Shown here: piece by piece, positions 1 through 6,152 of the stretch
Position numbering within the stretch: position 1 is the stretch's first letter
How the letters are laid out: each line of letters starts with the position of its first letter
Origin: Eubacteriaceae bacterium
GTDB taxonomy: Bacteria; Bacillota; Clostridia; Eubacteriales; Anaerofustaceae
Assembly (NCBI GenBank): GCA_017613995.1
Contig: JAGACT010000249.1
Span: 1-11,850 of the forward strand
Direction: 5' to 3'
DNA length: 11,850 bases
Position numbers and translations under genes: made by a program
Notes under the pieces: generated by a model
What the model was told of the DNA's origin: nothing
The model's input: only the letters and a program-made list of their open reading frames with translations
Database searches by the model: none

Positions 1-66
1 ACGAAACGCCTGCTGTATACCTGGCCCGAAGGACATGGCCTTGTGGAGTCCGGGTTCATACAATGA
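1..66 (+). CDS. possible 3' end of an unrecognised gene, truncated by the window edge
   Basis: Frame 1 is open from the first base to a TGA at 64-66 and reads 21 codons ending in LVESGFIQ. The residue mix (TWPEGHG, alternating hydrophobic residues) and GC-leaning third positions look like real coding sequence, but 21 codons are too few to be sure. I do not recognise the protein. It would converge on the SpaA-like gene that ends at 124. The stop codon lies inside an imperfect hairpin (53-90). The alternative is a chance open frame in an intergenic region. Confidence 0.3.
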   Translation, partial: TKRLLYTWPEGHGLVESGFIQ

Positions 67-90
67 ATGTAGTTCATCAGGCGTATGACC
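53..90. other. nested imperfect hairpin between converging gene ends
   Basis: GG-TCATAC (53-61, one bulged T) pairs with GTATGACC (83-90), and inside it ATGAA (63-67) pairs with TTCAT (73-77). Neither strand has a T-run after the stem, so it is not a standard intrinsic terminator. Its position just beyond the stop of the left SpaA-like gene suggests a 3'-end structure, but this could be chance. Confidence 0.3.
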
Positions 91-100
91 GCCAAGATAC

Positions 101-221
101 GATTATAATGGGAATTACGTTGTTCAGGCTTTCTTTCTTGCCTTCCTGACAGATATGATCGCGTAGACCATCGCAAGGGCGATCATTACCCATGCGAGCA
201 TGGTCGCCGCAACTCCGGTTG
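101..221. repeat. direct repeat, left copy: 3' ends of the two SpaA-like genes
   Basis: These 121 bases match 2373-2493 with scattered substitutions. They cover about 20 bases beyond the stop codon and the whole sorting-signal region. Near identity extends into non-coding sequence, then stops abruptly: the terminator hairpin beside the right copy (2349-2372) has no counterpart here. Confidence 0.85.
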
Positions 222-2247
222 AAGGAACAGGCTGAGTCTTTTGACAGAACGGGATAGCGACATCCAGATCCATGGGGATCTTTCCTGTATCAGGATCGAC
301 GTCGATGAATACACAGGCCTGTGTCATGTCATCGTTCCAGTCAACGATACCCGTAACAGTGTGCTCAACACCGTACTTGTCAGTAAGTTTTACTTCGAAC
401 TTGCCTTTCTTTCCGATGTTCACATATCCTGCTCCGTCGTTGTTCTTCGCGTCTCTGGGGCCGATGAGGATCTTGTCCGTTACCACAATCCAATCATCCT
501 TGGCTCTTCCGCATACGCAGTGATGTTCGTAGTCACGGACATCGTTATTGACTGTTCCGTTGCTGGAGTTGTTGTATTCCGTACCGGGAACAGGAGCGGG
601 AGAGGGATCATCGAACTGGTCCCTGTCGCAGATGAATACGGTTCCACCGTCGTCAAGAGCAAGTCCCGGAGCATCGTAGCTGCTGCCCGTAGAATTTTCG
701 ACCCAGAGGCTTACGGGCTCATCGGTCACTCTGACGAGATGATATGCGTTGACATTCTGCGCAACTTCACCGTCAAACGAAACGGTAATGTTGCCGACCT
801 TGTCGTCAATCAGGCTGTTGATGGAATCTTTCAACGTGCCGGCTTTATATGATTCGGTCACATCTACAGTGACGTCACCGTCGGCTCCCTTGTAGGTAAG
901 AGTTACCGTACCGGTAAAGGCTTCGCTTTCGGCAAGGTCGAGGTCTATCGAAGTAACAGTCTTGACGTCTCCTGAGGGTCCCCCGATGAAGAGAACGACA
1001 TCACTGTAAGATCCGGATCCGGCTGTAGCTGTAATGGCAGTCTCCTGAAGCTTAAGATCGAGAGCAGACATATTGTAATTGATAGCACTCTGCCAGTCAT
1101 TCTTCCATGTGGACTCATCGGGAGTTATTCCATCAAGGGTCTTGGTTCCTTCCGCGCGGACGGAAAAGGTCCTGTCCTCAAGCTTTACCTCCCTGACCTC
1201 AGTGTCGAGGTTATATCCCGGAGCGGGCTTTGTCTCCTTAAGGTAATATGTACCGGGCGCAAGTCCGTCGACGTGGGCGGCGGTAGCGGGCGCCGTAGTA
1301 ACGGGGCCCGCGGCGAGCTCGGTGCAGTCCTTGTCTTTATATACAGTATACTCGGCACCGCTGACGCCTTCACCCGTTACACTGTCGTGCTTCTCAATGA
1401 AGAATCCGAGGGTATAATCGATGTTCGTATTCACCTTGAGAGTATAGTAGAACACATCAACGATCCGGTAGTTGTAAACAGGCGTGATGCCCCGGGGAAC
1501 GTTTCCCTCGGTGGTGGTGTAGGAGAAGGTCTTCATCGTTGCTTCGATATCGGACTGTCCGTCACCTGTTACCTTAATTCCAGCGCTGGTGGCATTTGCT
1601 GTAGGAGCGGTGGTGAACTCCACGGCACCAGTCTTTGTATATGTGGTAAGGCCGTTTTCGAGATCCCAGTCGGGGTCGCCGTAAGTGCCTGAACCGGATG
1701 CCCTGGTAACATCGAAATAAACGGTCTGTTTCTTCGGTGTGCCGTTGTCGATATACCTGGCCGTTCCGAAGCTGTCCCAGCTGTCAGGAATCGCATAAGT
1801 ACTGGCGCTGGTGACATTAGGAATAGCGGCAGGCCAGTTATGGATAGGATTCCCGAGCAGATATACGGGTTCGCTTCTTTCCGCAACAGTACCAAGAGGA
1901 GTGGCGTCCTCGATCTTGTTCGTGTTCAGGTCCACGATAACGCCGGGAACAAGATTGACACCTGCCATTGACTTGACGCCAGCATAGTCAGCGCTCATCT
2001 TCTTATAAAAATAACCGTTAAGGATCTGAACTGTAGTCGTCATGGAACTGACATCATAATTGCCGTTCTGGATATCCTTGGATATCTGATTATAGACTCC
2101 CTTTGCGAATGAGTCGTCTGAGATACCTGCTCCCTTGATGCTGACAGGGGTAAACCATGACGGAACATCATAAGCGACAGCAGATGAAGGGATCACCGAG
2201 AGGACCAGAAGCAGCGCTGTAAGTACAGCCAATATTTTCTTTTTCAT
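124..2247 (-). CDS. secreted SpaA-domain (pilin-like) surface protein, wall-anchored, copy 1
   Basis: Predicted 707-residue surface protein. Residues 1-25 form a signal peptide (MKKK, hydrophobic core, then AVA). A SpaA/CnaB prealbumin-like domain lies at about 282-360, with Lys286 and a family-typical LKET (Glu338) plus PGYNLD. No clear acceptor Asn/Asp is seen, so an internal isopeptide bond is uncertain. The C-terminal region carries Cys540, Cys577-x-Cys579-Gly and Cys645. It ends in VPSTG (674-678), a hydrophobic segment and an RKARKK tail, a sortase signal; VPxTG is known in streptococcal pilins. The frame extends 16 codons upstream to an ATG at 2295, but I place the start at 2247: a GGGGA site sits 8 bases before it, and the likely -10 box at 2297-2302 would put the 2295 start outside the mRNA. 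An ATG at 2271 is also possible. The gene is monocistronic and a tandem paralogue of 2396-4513. Exact role (adhesin or pilus subunit) is unknown. Confidence 0.85.
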   Translation of the reverse strand: MKKKILAVLTALLLVLSVIPSSAVAYDVPSWFTPVSIKGAGISDDSFAKGVYNQISKDIQNGNYDVSSMTTTVQILNGYFYKKMSADYAGVKSMAGVNLVPGVIVDLNTNKIEDATPLGTVAERSEPVYLLGNPIHNWPAAIPNVTSASTYAIPDSWDSFGTARYIDNGTPKKQTVYFDVTRASGSGTYGDPDWDLENGLTTYTKTGAVEFTTAPTANATSAGIKVTGDGQSDIEATMKTFSYTTTEGNVPRGITPVYNYRIVDVFYYTLKVNTNIDYTLGFFIEKHDSVTGEGVSGAEYTVYKDKDCTELAAGPVTTAPATAAHVDGLAPGTYYLKETKPAPGYNLDTEVREVKLEDRTFSVRAEGTKTLDGITPDESTWKNDWQSAINYNMSALDLKLQETAITATAGSGSYSDVVLFIGGPSGDVKTVTSIDLDLAESEAFTGTVTLTYKGADGDVTVDVTESYKAGTLKDSINSLIDDKVGNITVSFDGEVAQNVNAYHLVRVTDEPVSLWVENSTGSSYDAPGLALDDGGTVFICDRDQFDDPSPAPVPGTEYNNSSNGTVNNDVRDYEHHCVCGRAKDDWIVVTDKILIGPRDAKNNDGAGYVNIGKKGKFEVKLTDKYGVEHTVTGIVDWNDDMTQACVFIDVDPDTGKIPMDLDVAIPFCQKTQPVPSTGVAATMLAWVMIALAMVYAIISVRKARKKA

Positions 2248-2302
2248 AACGTGTTTCCCCAAACCTTTCATGATAATCATATGGAAATAACACATAGTTA
2301 TA
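2231..2302. repeat. direct repeat, left copy: promoter, leader and signal-peptide start
   Basis: These 72 bases align without gaps to 4497-4568. They span the -10 box, the roughly 40-base leader and the first codons of the signal peptide. The shared stretch AAAGGTTTGGG then AAACACGTT precedes both MKKK starts. Confidence 0.85.
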
Positions 2303-2322
2303 CCCTATTTATTGTAAATCAA
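2297..2322 (-). promoter_or_regulatory. probable promoter of SpaA-like gene copy 1
   Basis: Read on the minus strand, TTGATT (2317-2322) is followed after 14 bases by TATAAC (2297-2302). The spacing is shorter than the usual 17, so the -35 assignment is weak. The block TTGATTTAnAATAAAT then TATAAC is conserved in front of the paralogue, which argues that it is functional. The predicted transcript start is near 2290. Confidence 0.45.
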
Positions 2323-2344
2323 ATACCTGTTAATAAGTATTGAT

Positions 2345-2372
2345 AAAAAGAGCATCTCATGCGAGATGCTCT
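2345..2372 (-). terminator. intrinsic terminator of SpaA-like gene copy 2
   Basis: A perfect 10-bp stem (AGAGCATCTC at 2349-2358 with GAGATGCTCT at 2363-2372) has a 4-base loop and is followed on the minus strand by a T-run (2345-2349). It lies 24 bases past the stop at 2396 and just upstream of the next gene's promoter, so the two paralogues are separate transcription units. Confidence 0.85.
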
Positions 2373-2493
2373 GATTATTATGGGAATTACGTATGTTAGG
2401 CGTTCTTTCTAGCCTTCCTGACAGCGATGATCGCGTAGACCATTGCAAGGCCGATCATTACCCAAGCGAGCATGGTCGCCGCAACTCCGGTTG
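2373..2493. repeat. direct repeat, right copy: 3' end of SpaA-like gene copy 2
   Basis: Partner of 101-221. The encoded last 29 residues differ at only four positions between the paralogues (VAATMLAWVMI core, RKARK tail). Confidence 0.85.
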
Positions 2494-4513
2494 TGGGAAC
2501 AGGAGCAGGCTGAGCCTCATGATAGAACGGGATAGCTACATCGATATCTACCGGGAACGTCTGAGGATTGACAAATACGCATGCCTGAGTCATTTCATCA
2601 TTCCAGTCAACGGTCACTTCGATCTCATAGGTTTCGAGAGTATGAGGATCTGTGATCGTAACGGTCTGAGTACCCTTCTCAAGAGAGACATAGTATGCTC
2701 CGTTATTATCCCTGGAATCTCTGACTCCGATCTTTATCTTATCTACGGCAACAAGCCAACCATCAGCGGCCTTTCCGCATGCACAGAAGTTCTCTTTGCG
2801 GTTTTTGCTGTTATTGTCAGCTCCGTCACTGGAGATGTTGGAACGGGTTCCCGCTACTTCTGATGCTTCAGGATCATCAAATGTTGTTCTGCTGCAGATG
2901 TATACTTCGCCGCCCTGATTCTTTCCGAAATCAGGAGTTCCGTACACATCACCGGTGGTATTCTCTACCCAGATCGTAACAGGCTTATCCGAAACCGTTA
3001 TAAGATCCTTTTCAATATCAGCAGTCTGCTTAAACTGTCCGGTGATAGCGATAGTAGCAGACTCGTTTCCCGCCAGAACATCGCTGAGTGCTGCTGAAAC
3101 GGTTGAGTATGACTCGTCACCTACCTTGACGGTTGCAACAGTGAACCCATCAGGTGTGGTAATATTCGGTGCGTCCAGACCTCCGCCAAAGTAAACTTCA
3201 TTGGTTCCGGCATTCTTGGTCACCTTCTCCTGCTGGCATACGAGGTCAAGCTTCTTGAGATCATCAGGACTGCTGAGCCAGTCGTTCTTCCATGTGGTCG
3301 AATCAGGAGTGACACTGACGCTCTTCGTTCCCGTAAGGGTCACCGCCGCGGAAGCGTCCGCGATTACGACCTTGACAGGAGTCGGATTAAGATTGTATCC
3401 GGGAGCGGCAACTGTTTCCTTCAGCCAGTATGTGCCGCTGGGAAGATTATCGACCAGTACAGGCGTGGCACCCGTGACAATATCCTCGTAAGCCGTACCG
3501 GCAGAAGTCGTGCAAGCCTCGTCTGTATACAAAGCGTAATGGGCATTTGCTACTGGGGTCTGAGTTTCTGCGTCGGGATTGTCAGATACTTCGGACCAGT
3601 CCTTGACTTTCAGAAGATAGAACCCTCCTACGGATGTCGCGGTCGTATTCACTTTCAGGCTGTAATAATACTTTGTATTTATCTCATATACATACGACGG
3701 CCAGAAAGACTGAGGACGAGGGCTGGATGCGTAGTAGACCCACTCTGGAGGTGCTGCAATAATATAAGATTTGGATGCCTTTCCATCCTCACCATAGGGG
3801 CCGGTAACCTTGAATGTCACGCTGGACATGCCTGTGGCAAGCGTGGAATCAAGACTGGCTGCTCCCTCAGGCGCAGCATATGTCGGCAGGACACCGTACT
3901 CATCGGCATCTAGATCCCATTTCGGCTGTCCGTCTACATATACATCAAAAATAATCTGCTGTGTTTTATCAACCCCATCATCAAGATATACCGCTTCACC
4001 TTTGCTGCGGAAGTCCTGTTCAAAGGCATATGTTCCGCTGCTGGCATCAGTACCGGTTATTCTCGGAAGAACTGACGGCCATTTATGAATCGGGTTGAAA
4101 TTGGCTGTAATCGCAACGTTTCTAGCAGTTACTGATCCCAGCGGCGTCGCATCTTCGATACTGTTGTAATCAAGCGCGATATTGCTGTTCGGAAGCAGAT
4201 TGACACCTGCCATGCTCTTGATTTCATAATTCTTTGCATCGATCGGCTTATCGTAACTGCCTAAAACAGATTTGACTTTGGCAACTGCGTCTGCACCGCT
4301 TACATTTGCCCAGTCGATGCCTGTATCAACAGCAATCGTTCTGTATACGGCTTCAGCGAATCCGGCATCCGAAATACCAGCAGCCTGGATATTCTCCATC
4401 GTGAACCACTCTACAGGAGGATCGGGTAACGGATCGTCTGCAAAAGCAGCTCCGGGAATCACTGAAAGCAGCATCATTACGATAATAAGAACCGCAAATA
4501 CTTTCTTTTTCAT
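2396..4513 (-). CDS. secreted SpaA-domain (pilin-like) surface protein, wall-anchored, copy 2
   Basis: Predicted 705-residue paralogue of the neighbouring gene, with the same order of parts. It has a signal peptide (residues 1-25, ending AFA), a conserved N-terminal region (SMAGVNLLP, IEDATPLGSV, NPIHKWP), and a SpaA/CnaB-like domain at about 297-390 (Lys302, LKET with Glu366, PGYNLN). Then come the shared TWKNDW motif, a C-terminal region with Cys540, Cys577-x-Cys579-Gly and Cys645 at the same numbers as in copy 1, the sorting signal VPTTG (672-676), a membrane-spanning stretch and an RKARKNA tail. Cys334 also aligns with Cys308 of copy 1. The start at 4513 is chosen because GGGAA precedes it and the likely -10 box lies at 4563-4568; upstream in-frame ATGs exist at 4537 and 4561. 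Its own promoter and terminator flank it. The middle is well diverged from copy 1, with length differences. Function beyond surface display is not visible. Confidence 0.85.
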   Translation of the reverse strand: MKKKVFAVLIIVMMLLSVIPGAAFADDPLPDPPVEWFTMENIQAAGISDAGFAEAVYRTIAVDTGIDWANVSGADAVAKVKSVLGSYDKPIDAKNYEIKSMAGVNLLPNSNIALDYNSIEDATPLGSVTARNVAITANFNPIHKWPSVLPRITGTDASSGTYAFEQDFRSKGEAVYLDDGVDKTQQIIFDVYVDGQPKWDLDADEYGVLPTYAAPEGAASLDSTLATGMSSVTFKVTGPYGEDGKASKSYIIAAPPEWVYYASSPRPQSFWPSYVYEINTKYYYSLKVNTTATSVGGFYLLKVKDWSEVSDNPDAETQTPVANAHYALYTDEACTTSAGTAYEDIVTGATPVLVDNLPSGTYWLKETVAAPGYNLNPTPVKVVIADASAAVTLTGTKSVSVTPDSTTWKNDWLSSPDDLKKLDLVCQQEKVTKNAGTNEVYFGGGLDAPNITTPDGFTVATVKVGDESYSTVSAALSDVLAGNESATIAITGQFKQTADIEKDLITVSDKPVTIWVENTTGDVYGTPDFGKNQGGEVYICSRTTFDDPEASEVAGTRSNISSDGADNNSKNRKENFCACGKAADGWLVAVDKIKIGVRDSRDNNGAYYVSLEKGTQTVTITDPHTLETYEIEVTVDWNDEMTQACVFVNPQTFPVDIDVAIPFYHEAQPAPVPTTGVAATMLAWVMIGLAMVYAIIAVRKARKNA

Positions 4514-4568
4514 AACGTGTTTTCCCAAACCTTTCATGAAAATCAAATAGAAATAACCCATGGTTATA
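4497..4568. repeat. direct repeat, right copy: promoter, leader and signal-peptide start
   Basis: Partner of 2231-2302, collinear over 72 bases with only substitutions. It includes TATAAC, the leader, and the codons for MKKK. Confidence 0.85.
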
Positions 4569-4589
4569 ATCTAATTTATTTTAAATCAA
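4563..4589 (-). promoter_or_regulatory. probable promoter of SpaA-like gene copy 2
   Basis: On the minus strand TTGATT (4584-4589) precedes TATAAC (4563-4568) by 15 bases in an AT-rich stretch. Sequence and arrangement match the promoter of copy 1, differing by one base in spacing. This suggests shared control, though the -35 spacing is not ideal. Confidence 0.45.
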
Positions 4590-4669
4590 ATGCTAATAAA
4601 ACACAATACTTAGACGTGTTTATTTTTTCTTTTTTTGACGATTTTTACAACTATTTTTCGGTGTTTTCG

Positions 4670-4703
4670 AAATAATTCAGACGGCTTCAAAAAGCCGTCT
4701 GAA
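4670..4703 (-). terminator. pncB: probable terminator of pncB
   Basis: A perfect 12-bp stem (TTCAGACGGCTT at 4676-4687 with AAGCCGTCTGAA at 4692-4703, loop CAAA) lies 19 bases past the pncB stop. On the minus strand it is followed by TTATTT, a modest T-rich tail. On the plus strand a run of eight Ts (4710-4717) lies six bases beyond the stem, but no plus-strand gene needs it. Confidence 0.7.
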
Positions 4704-4722
4704 AGTGCGTTTTTTTTGTCCT

Positions 4723-5919
4723 TTAGAGGCTCTCTCTGTTGAGCCTGAAAGCCACCGAATTCTTGAGATATTTCAGGTATTCCTCGTCCTGGCACATGGC
4801 CTTGTCGGGGTTGTCCGAAAGCTTCGCCACGGGGCGTCCGTTGACGTACTGGAGCTTGATGACAATGTTCAGGGGCTCCGCGAAGGTATCGTTGGAACAG
4901 AAGGTCCCAATGCCGAAGGAAACCTTGGATTTATCCTTGAAATACTGGTAGAGCGCCTCTGCCCGCTCGAAGTCGAGACTGTCTGAGAACAGCAGCAGCT
5001 TGGTCTTCGGATCAACTCCGTACTTCCTGTAGTGAGCTATGATTTTTTCGCCCCATTCGAAGGGATCTCCGCTGTCGTGGCGGACTCCGGTGTAGTTGTT
5101 CACCATGGAACGGTTGAAATCCAAAAGGAACAGGTCGGTGGTGATGGTGTCCGACAGGGCGGTGCCGTTGTCGCCCCTGTACTCGTCGTACCAGTCCTCC
5201 ATGGCGTAGTGGTTGGTGTAGGCCAGGGGTATGCGGTCTATGCCCTGATACATCTGCACGAACTCATGGGCATAGGTGCCTATGGGCGTCAGGTTCTGCT
5301 TCATGGCAAAGTATACGTTTGAGGTACCAACGCAGTTCTTCGTTTCCGTGGCGAAGCGGTGGATCATCTCCCCTTCCCACTCGCGGGAAAGCCTTCTGCG
5401 GCAGCCGAACTCGGCAAAGCTGAAGTTGTACTTTCCGGAATTGAAGCCCTCGATCTTTCTGTCCAGCTTTTCCCTGGCGGAAGCCAGGAGCCTGTCGTAG
5501 TCGTAGGAGAAACGGAAATATACCTCGTTGACTATGGCCAGAAGGTAGATCTCGAACTGCATGGCGGAAAACAGGGGCCCGTCCACCAGGATGCGCAGGG
5601 TACCGTCCTCGGTAAGGGACGTGCGCACATAATCCCTCAGGGGGTGCCAGAGCCTCAGGAATTCCACGTAGTCGTTCTTTATGAAGCGGATGGAGCGCAT
5701 GTAGTCCAGCTCCTCGCTGTTGAATCTCAGGGAGCAAAGATAGTCTATCTGTTCGTTGATCTCTTCGAGCATCTCGGGAGTGAACTTTACTCCCTTGTTG
5801 CGGCACTTGAAGAAGTACTGTCCGTTAAGATCCGTGTGCTTGTGGAAGATGACCTGGTTCATGTTGAACTTGTACAGGTCCGTATCCAGCAGGCTTATGA
5901 TGATGGGTTCAAGTTTCAT
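4723..5919 (-). CDS. pncB: nicotinate phosphoribosyltransferase
   Basis: Cytoplasmic enzyme of NAD salvage (Preiss-Handler pathway). It joins nicotinate to PRPP, with ATP hydrolysis, to give nicotinate mononucleotide. The 398-residue length matches the PncB family. The order of motifs matches enterobacterial PncB from memory: LLDTDLYKFNM (10-20), GTYAHEF with His218 at the place of the His that is phosphorylated in the Salmonella enzyme, then TGVRHDSGDPFEWGEK (277-292), LLLFSDSLDF (308-317), SFGIGT (334-339) and NIVIKL then KLSDNPDK near the C-terminus. The start at 5919 has AGGAA nine bases upstream. It is a single-gene unit with an extended -10 promoter and a downstream hairpin, and is divergent from the membrane-protein gene at 6153. 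No truncation or missing motif is seen. Confidence 0.97.
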   Translation of the reverse strand: MKLEPIIISLLDTDLYKFNMNQVIFHKHTDLNGQYFFKCRNKGVKFTPEMLEEINEQIDYLCSLRFNSEELDYMRSIRFIKNDYVEFLRLWHPLRDYVRTSLTEDGTLRILVDGPLFSAMQFEIYLLAIVNEVYFRFSYDYDRLLASAREKLDRKIEGFNSGKYNFSFAEFGCRRRLSREWEGEMIHRFATETKNCVGTSNVYFAMKQNLTPIGTYAHEFVQMYQGIDRIPLAYTNHYAMEDWYDEYRGDNGTALSDTITTDLFLLDFNRSMVNNYTGVRHDSGDPFEWGEKIIAHYRKYGVDPKTKLLLFSDSLDFERAEALYQYFKDKSKVSFGIGTFCSNDTFAEPLNIVIKLQYVNGRPVAKLSDNPDKAMCQDEEYLKYLKNSVAFRLNRESL

Positions 5920-5954
5920 GATATTATCTTCCTGAATTGACGTTTGTAAATTTT

Positions 5955-5963
5955 ATTATACCA
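5955..5963 (-). promoter_or_regulatory. pncB: extended -10 promoter of pncB
   Basis: The minus strand reads TGGTATAAT, a perfect -10 hexamer with the TGn extension. No good -35 box is found 16-18 bases upstream, which is usual for extended -10 promoters. The predicted start is near 5948, giving a leader of about 29 bases containing AGGAA. Confidence 0.65.
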
Positions 5964-5992
5964 TCCCGCAGCTCTTCCCAGCACCAATTATT

Positions 5993-5998
5993 TATACT
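5993..5998 (+). promoter_or_regulatory. weak candidate -10 box in front of the structured element
   Basis: TATACT on the plus strand would start a transcript near 6005, right at the first base-paired position of the structured element. No convincing -35 is visible, so support is positional only. Confidence 0.25.
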
Positions 5999-6005
5999 TT
6001 GGATC

Positions 6006-6093
6006 ATTTTTGAGCCGGAATCGGCTGTAAGGGGTCCGGCCTGAGCTCAAAGCTCTCCCGAACCTGTTATCCGGGACCTCTTTTTTCAAAAAT
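6006..6093 (+). ncRNA. structured RNA or attenuator-like leader (unidentified)
   Basis: About 88 bases with dense, partly exclusive complementarity. GGGGTCCGG (6031-6039) pairs with CCGGGACCTC (6071-6080, one bulge) and runs into six Ts (6081-6086), a terminator shape. GAGCT (6043-6047) and AGCTC (6051-6055) form a hairpin inside it, and AGCCG/CGGCT (6013-6017/6022-6026) forms one before it. The alternative pairing TTTGAGC (6009-6015) with GCTCAAA (6045-6051), extended by CGGA (6016-6019) with TCCG (6035-6038), would use up the terminator's 5' arm. ATTTTTGA (6006-6013) can also pair with TCAAAAAT (6086-6093) to close the whole element. I recognise no known riboswitch consensus on either strand. 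It may control the membrane-protein gene at 6153, act as a short terminated RNA, or be a non-transcribed palindromic element. Confidence 0.4.
6031..6086 (+). terminator. terminator-like stem followed by six Ts
   Basis: The outer stem 6031-6039/6071-6080 has nine pairs (one G-U, one bulge) and the T-run follows immediately. A competing local stem TCCCG/CGGGA (6056-6060/6072-6076) also abuts it. No plus-strand gene ends upstream, so it would act on a leader rather than at a gene end. Confidence 0.45.
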
Positions 6094-6123
6094 AAACCTG
6101 TACTATGGTAATAAGGGAAAATG

Positions 6124-6132
6124 TGCTATACT
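6124..6132 (+). promoter_or_regulatory. possible extended -10 promoter of the membrane-protein gene
   Basis: TGCTATACT is an extended -10 match. The implied start near 6139 would leave almost no leader before the AGGTGA ribosome site (6141-6146). If real, it bypasses the upstream structured element. No -35 match is seen. Confidence 0.35.
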
Positions 6133-6152
6133 CCCCACAGAGGTGAAATATC

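Noticed and set aside
241..852. Plus-strand open frame of 203 codons opposite the left SpaA-like gene
   Set aside because: It has no ribosome site, and a similar antisense frame appears at 2393-2863 only because the two sense genes are paralogues. Sense-strand domains and signal peptide decide the case.
5359..5940. Plus-strand open frame of 193 codons opposite pncB
   Set aside because: It is the mirror of strongly conserved pncB coding sequence; it has no recognisable domain or start signal and runs across the pncB promoter.
5920..6152. tRNA or small signal-recognition RNA in the structured gap
   Set aside because: No T-loop or CCA-type acceptor arrangement is found, and the conserved SRP loop motifs are absent.
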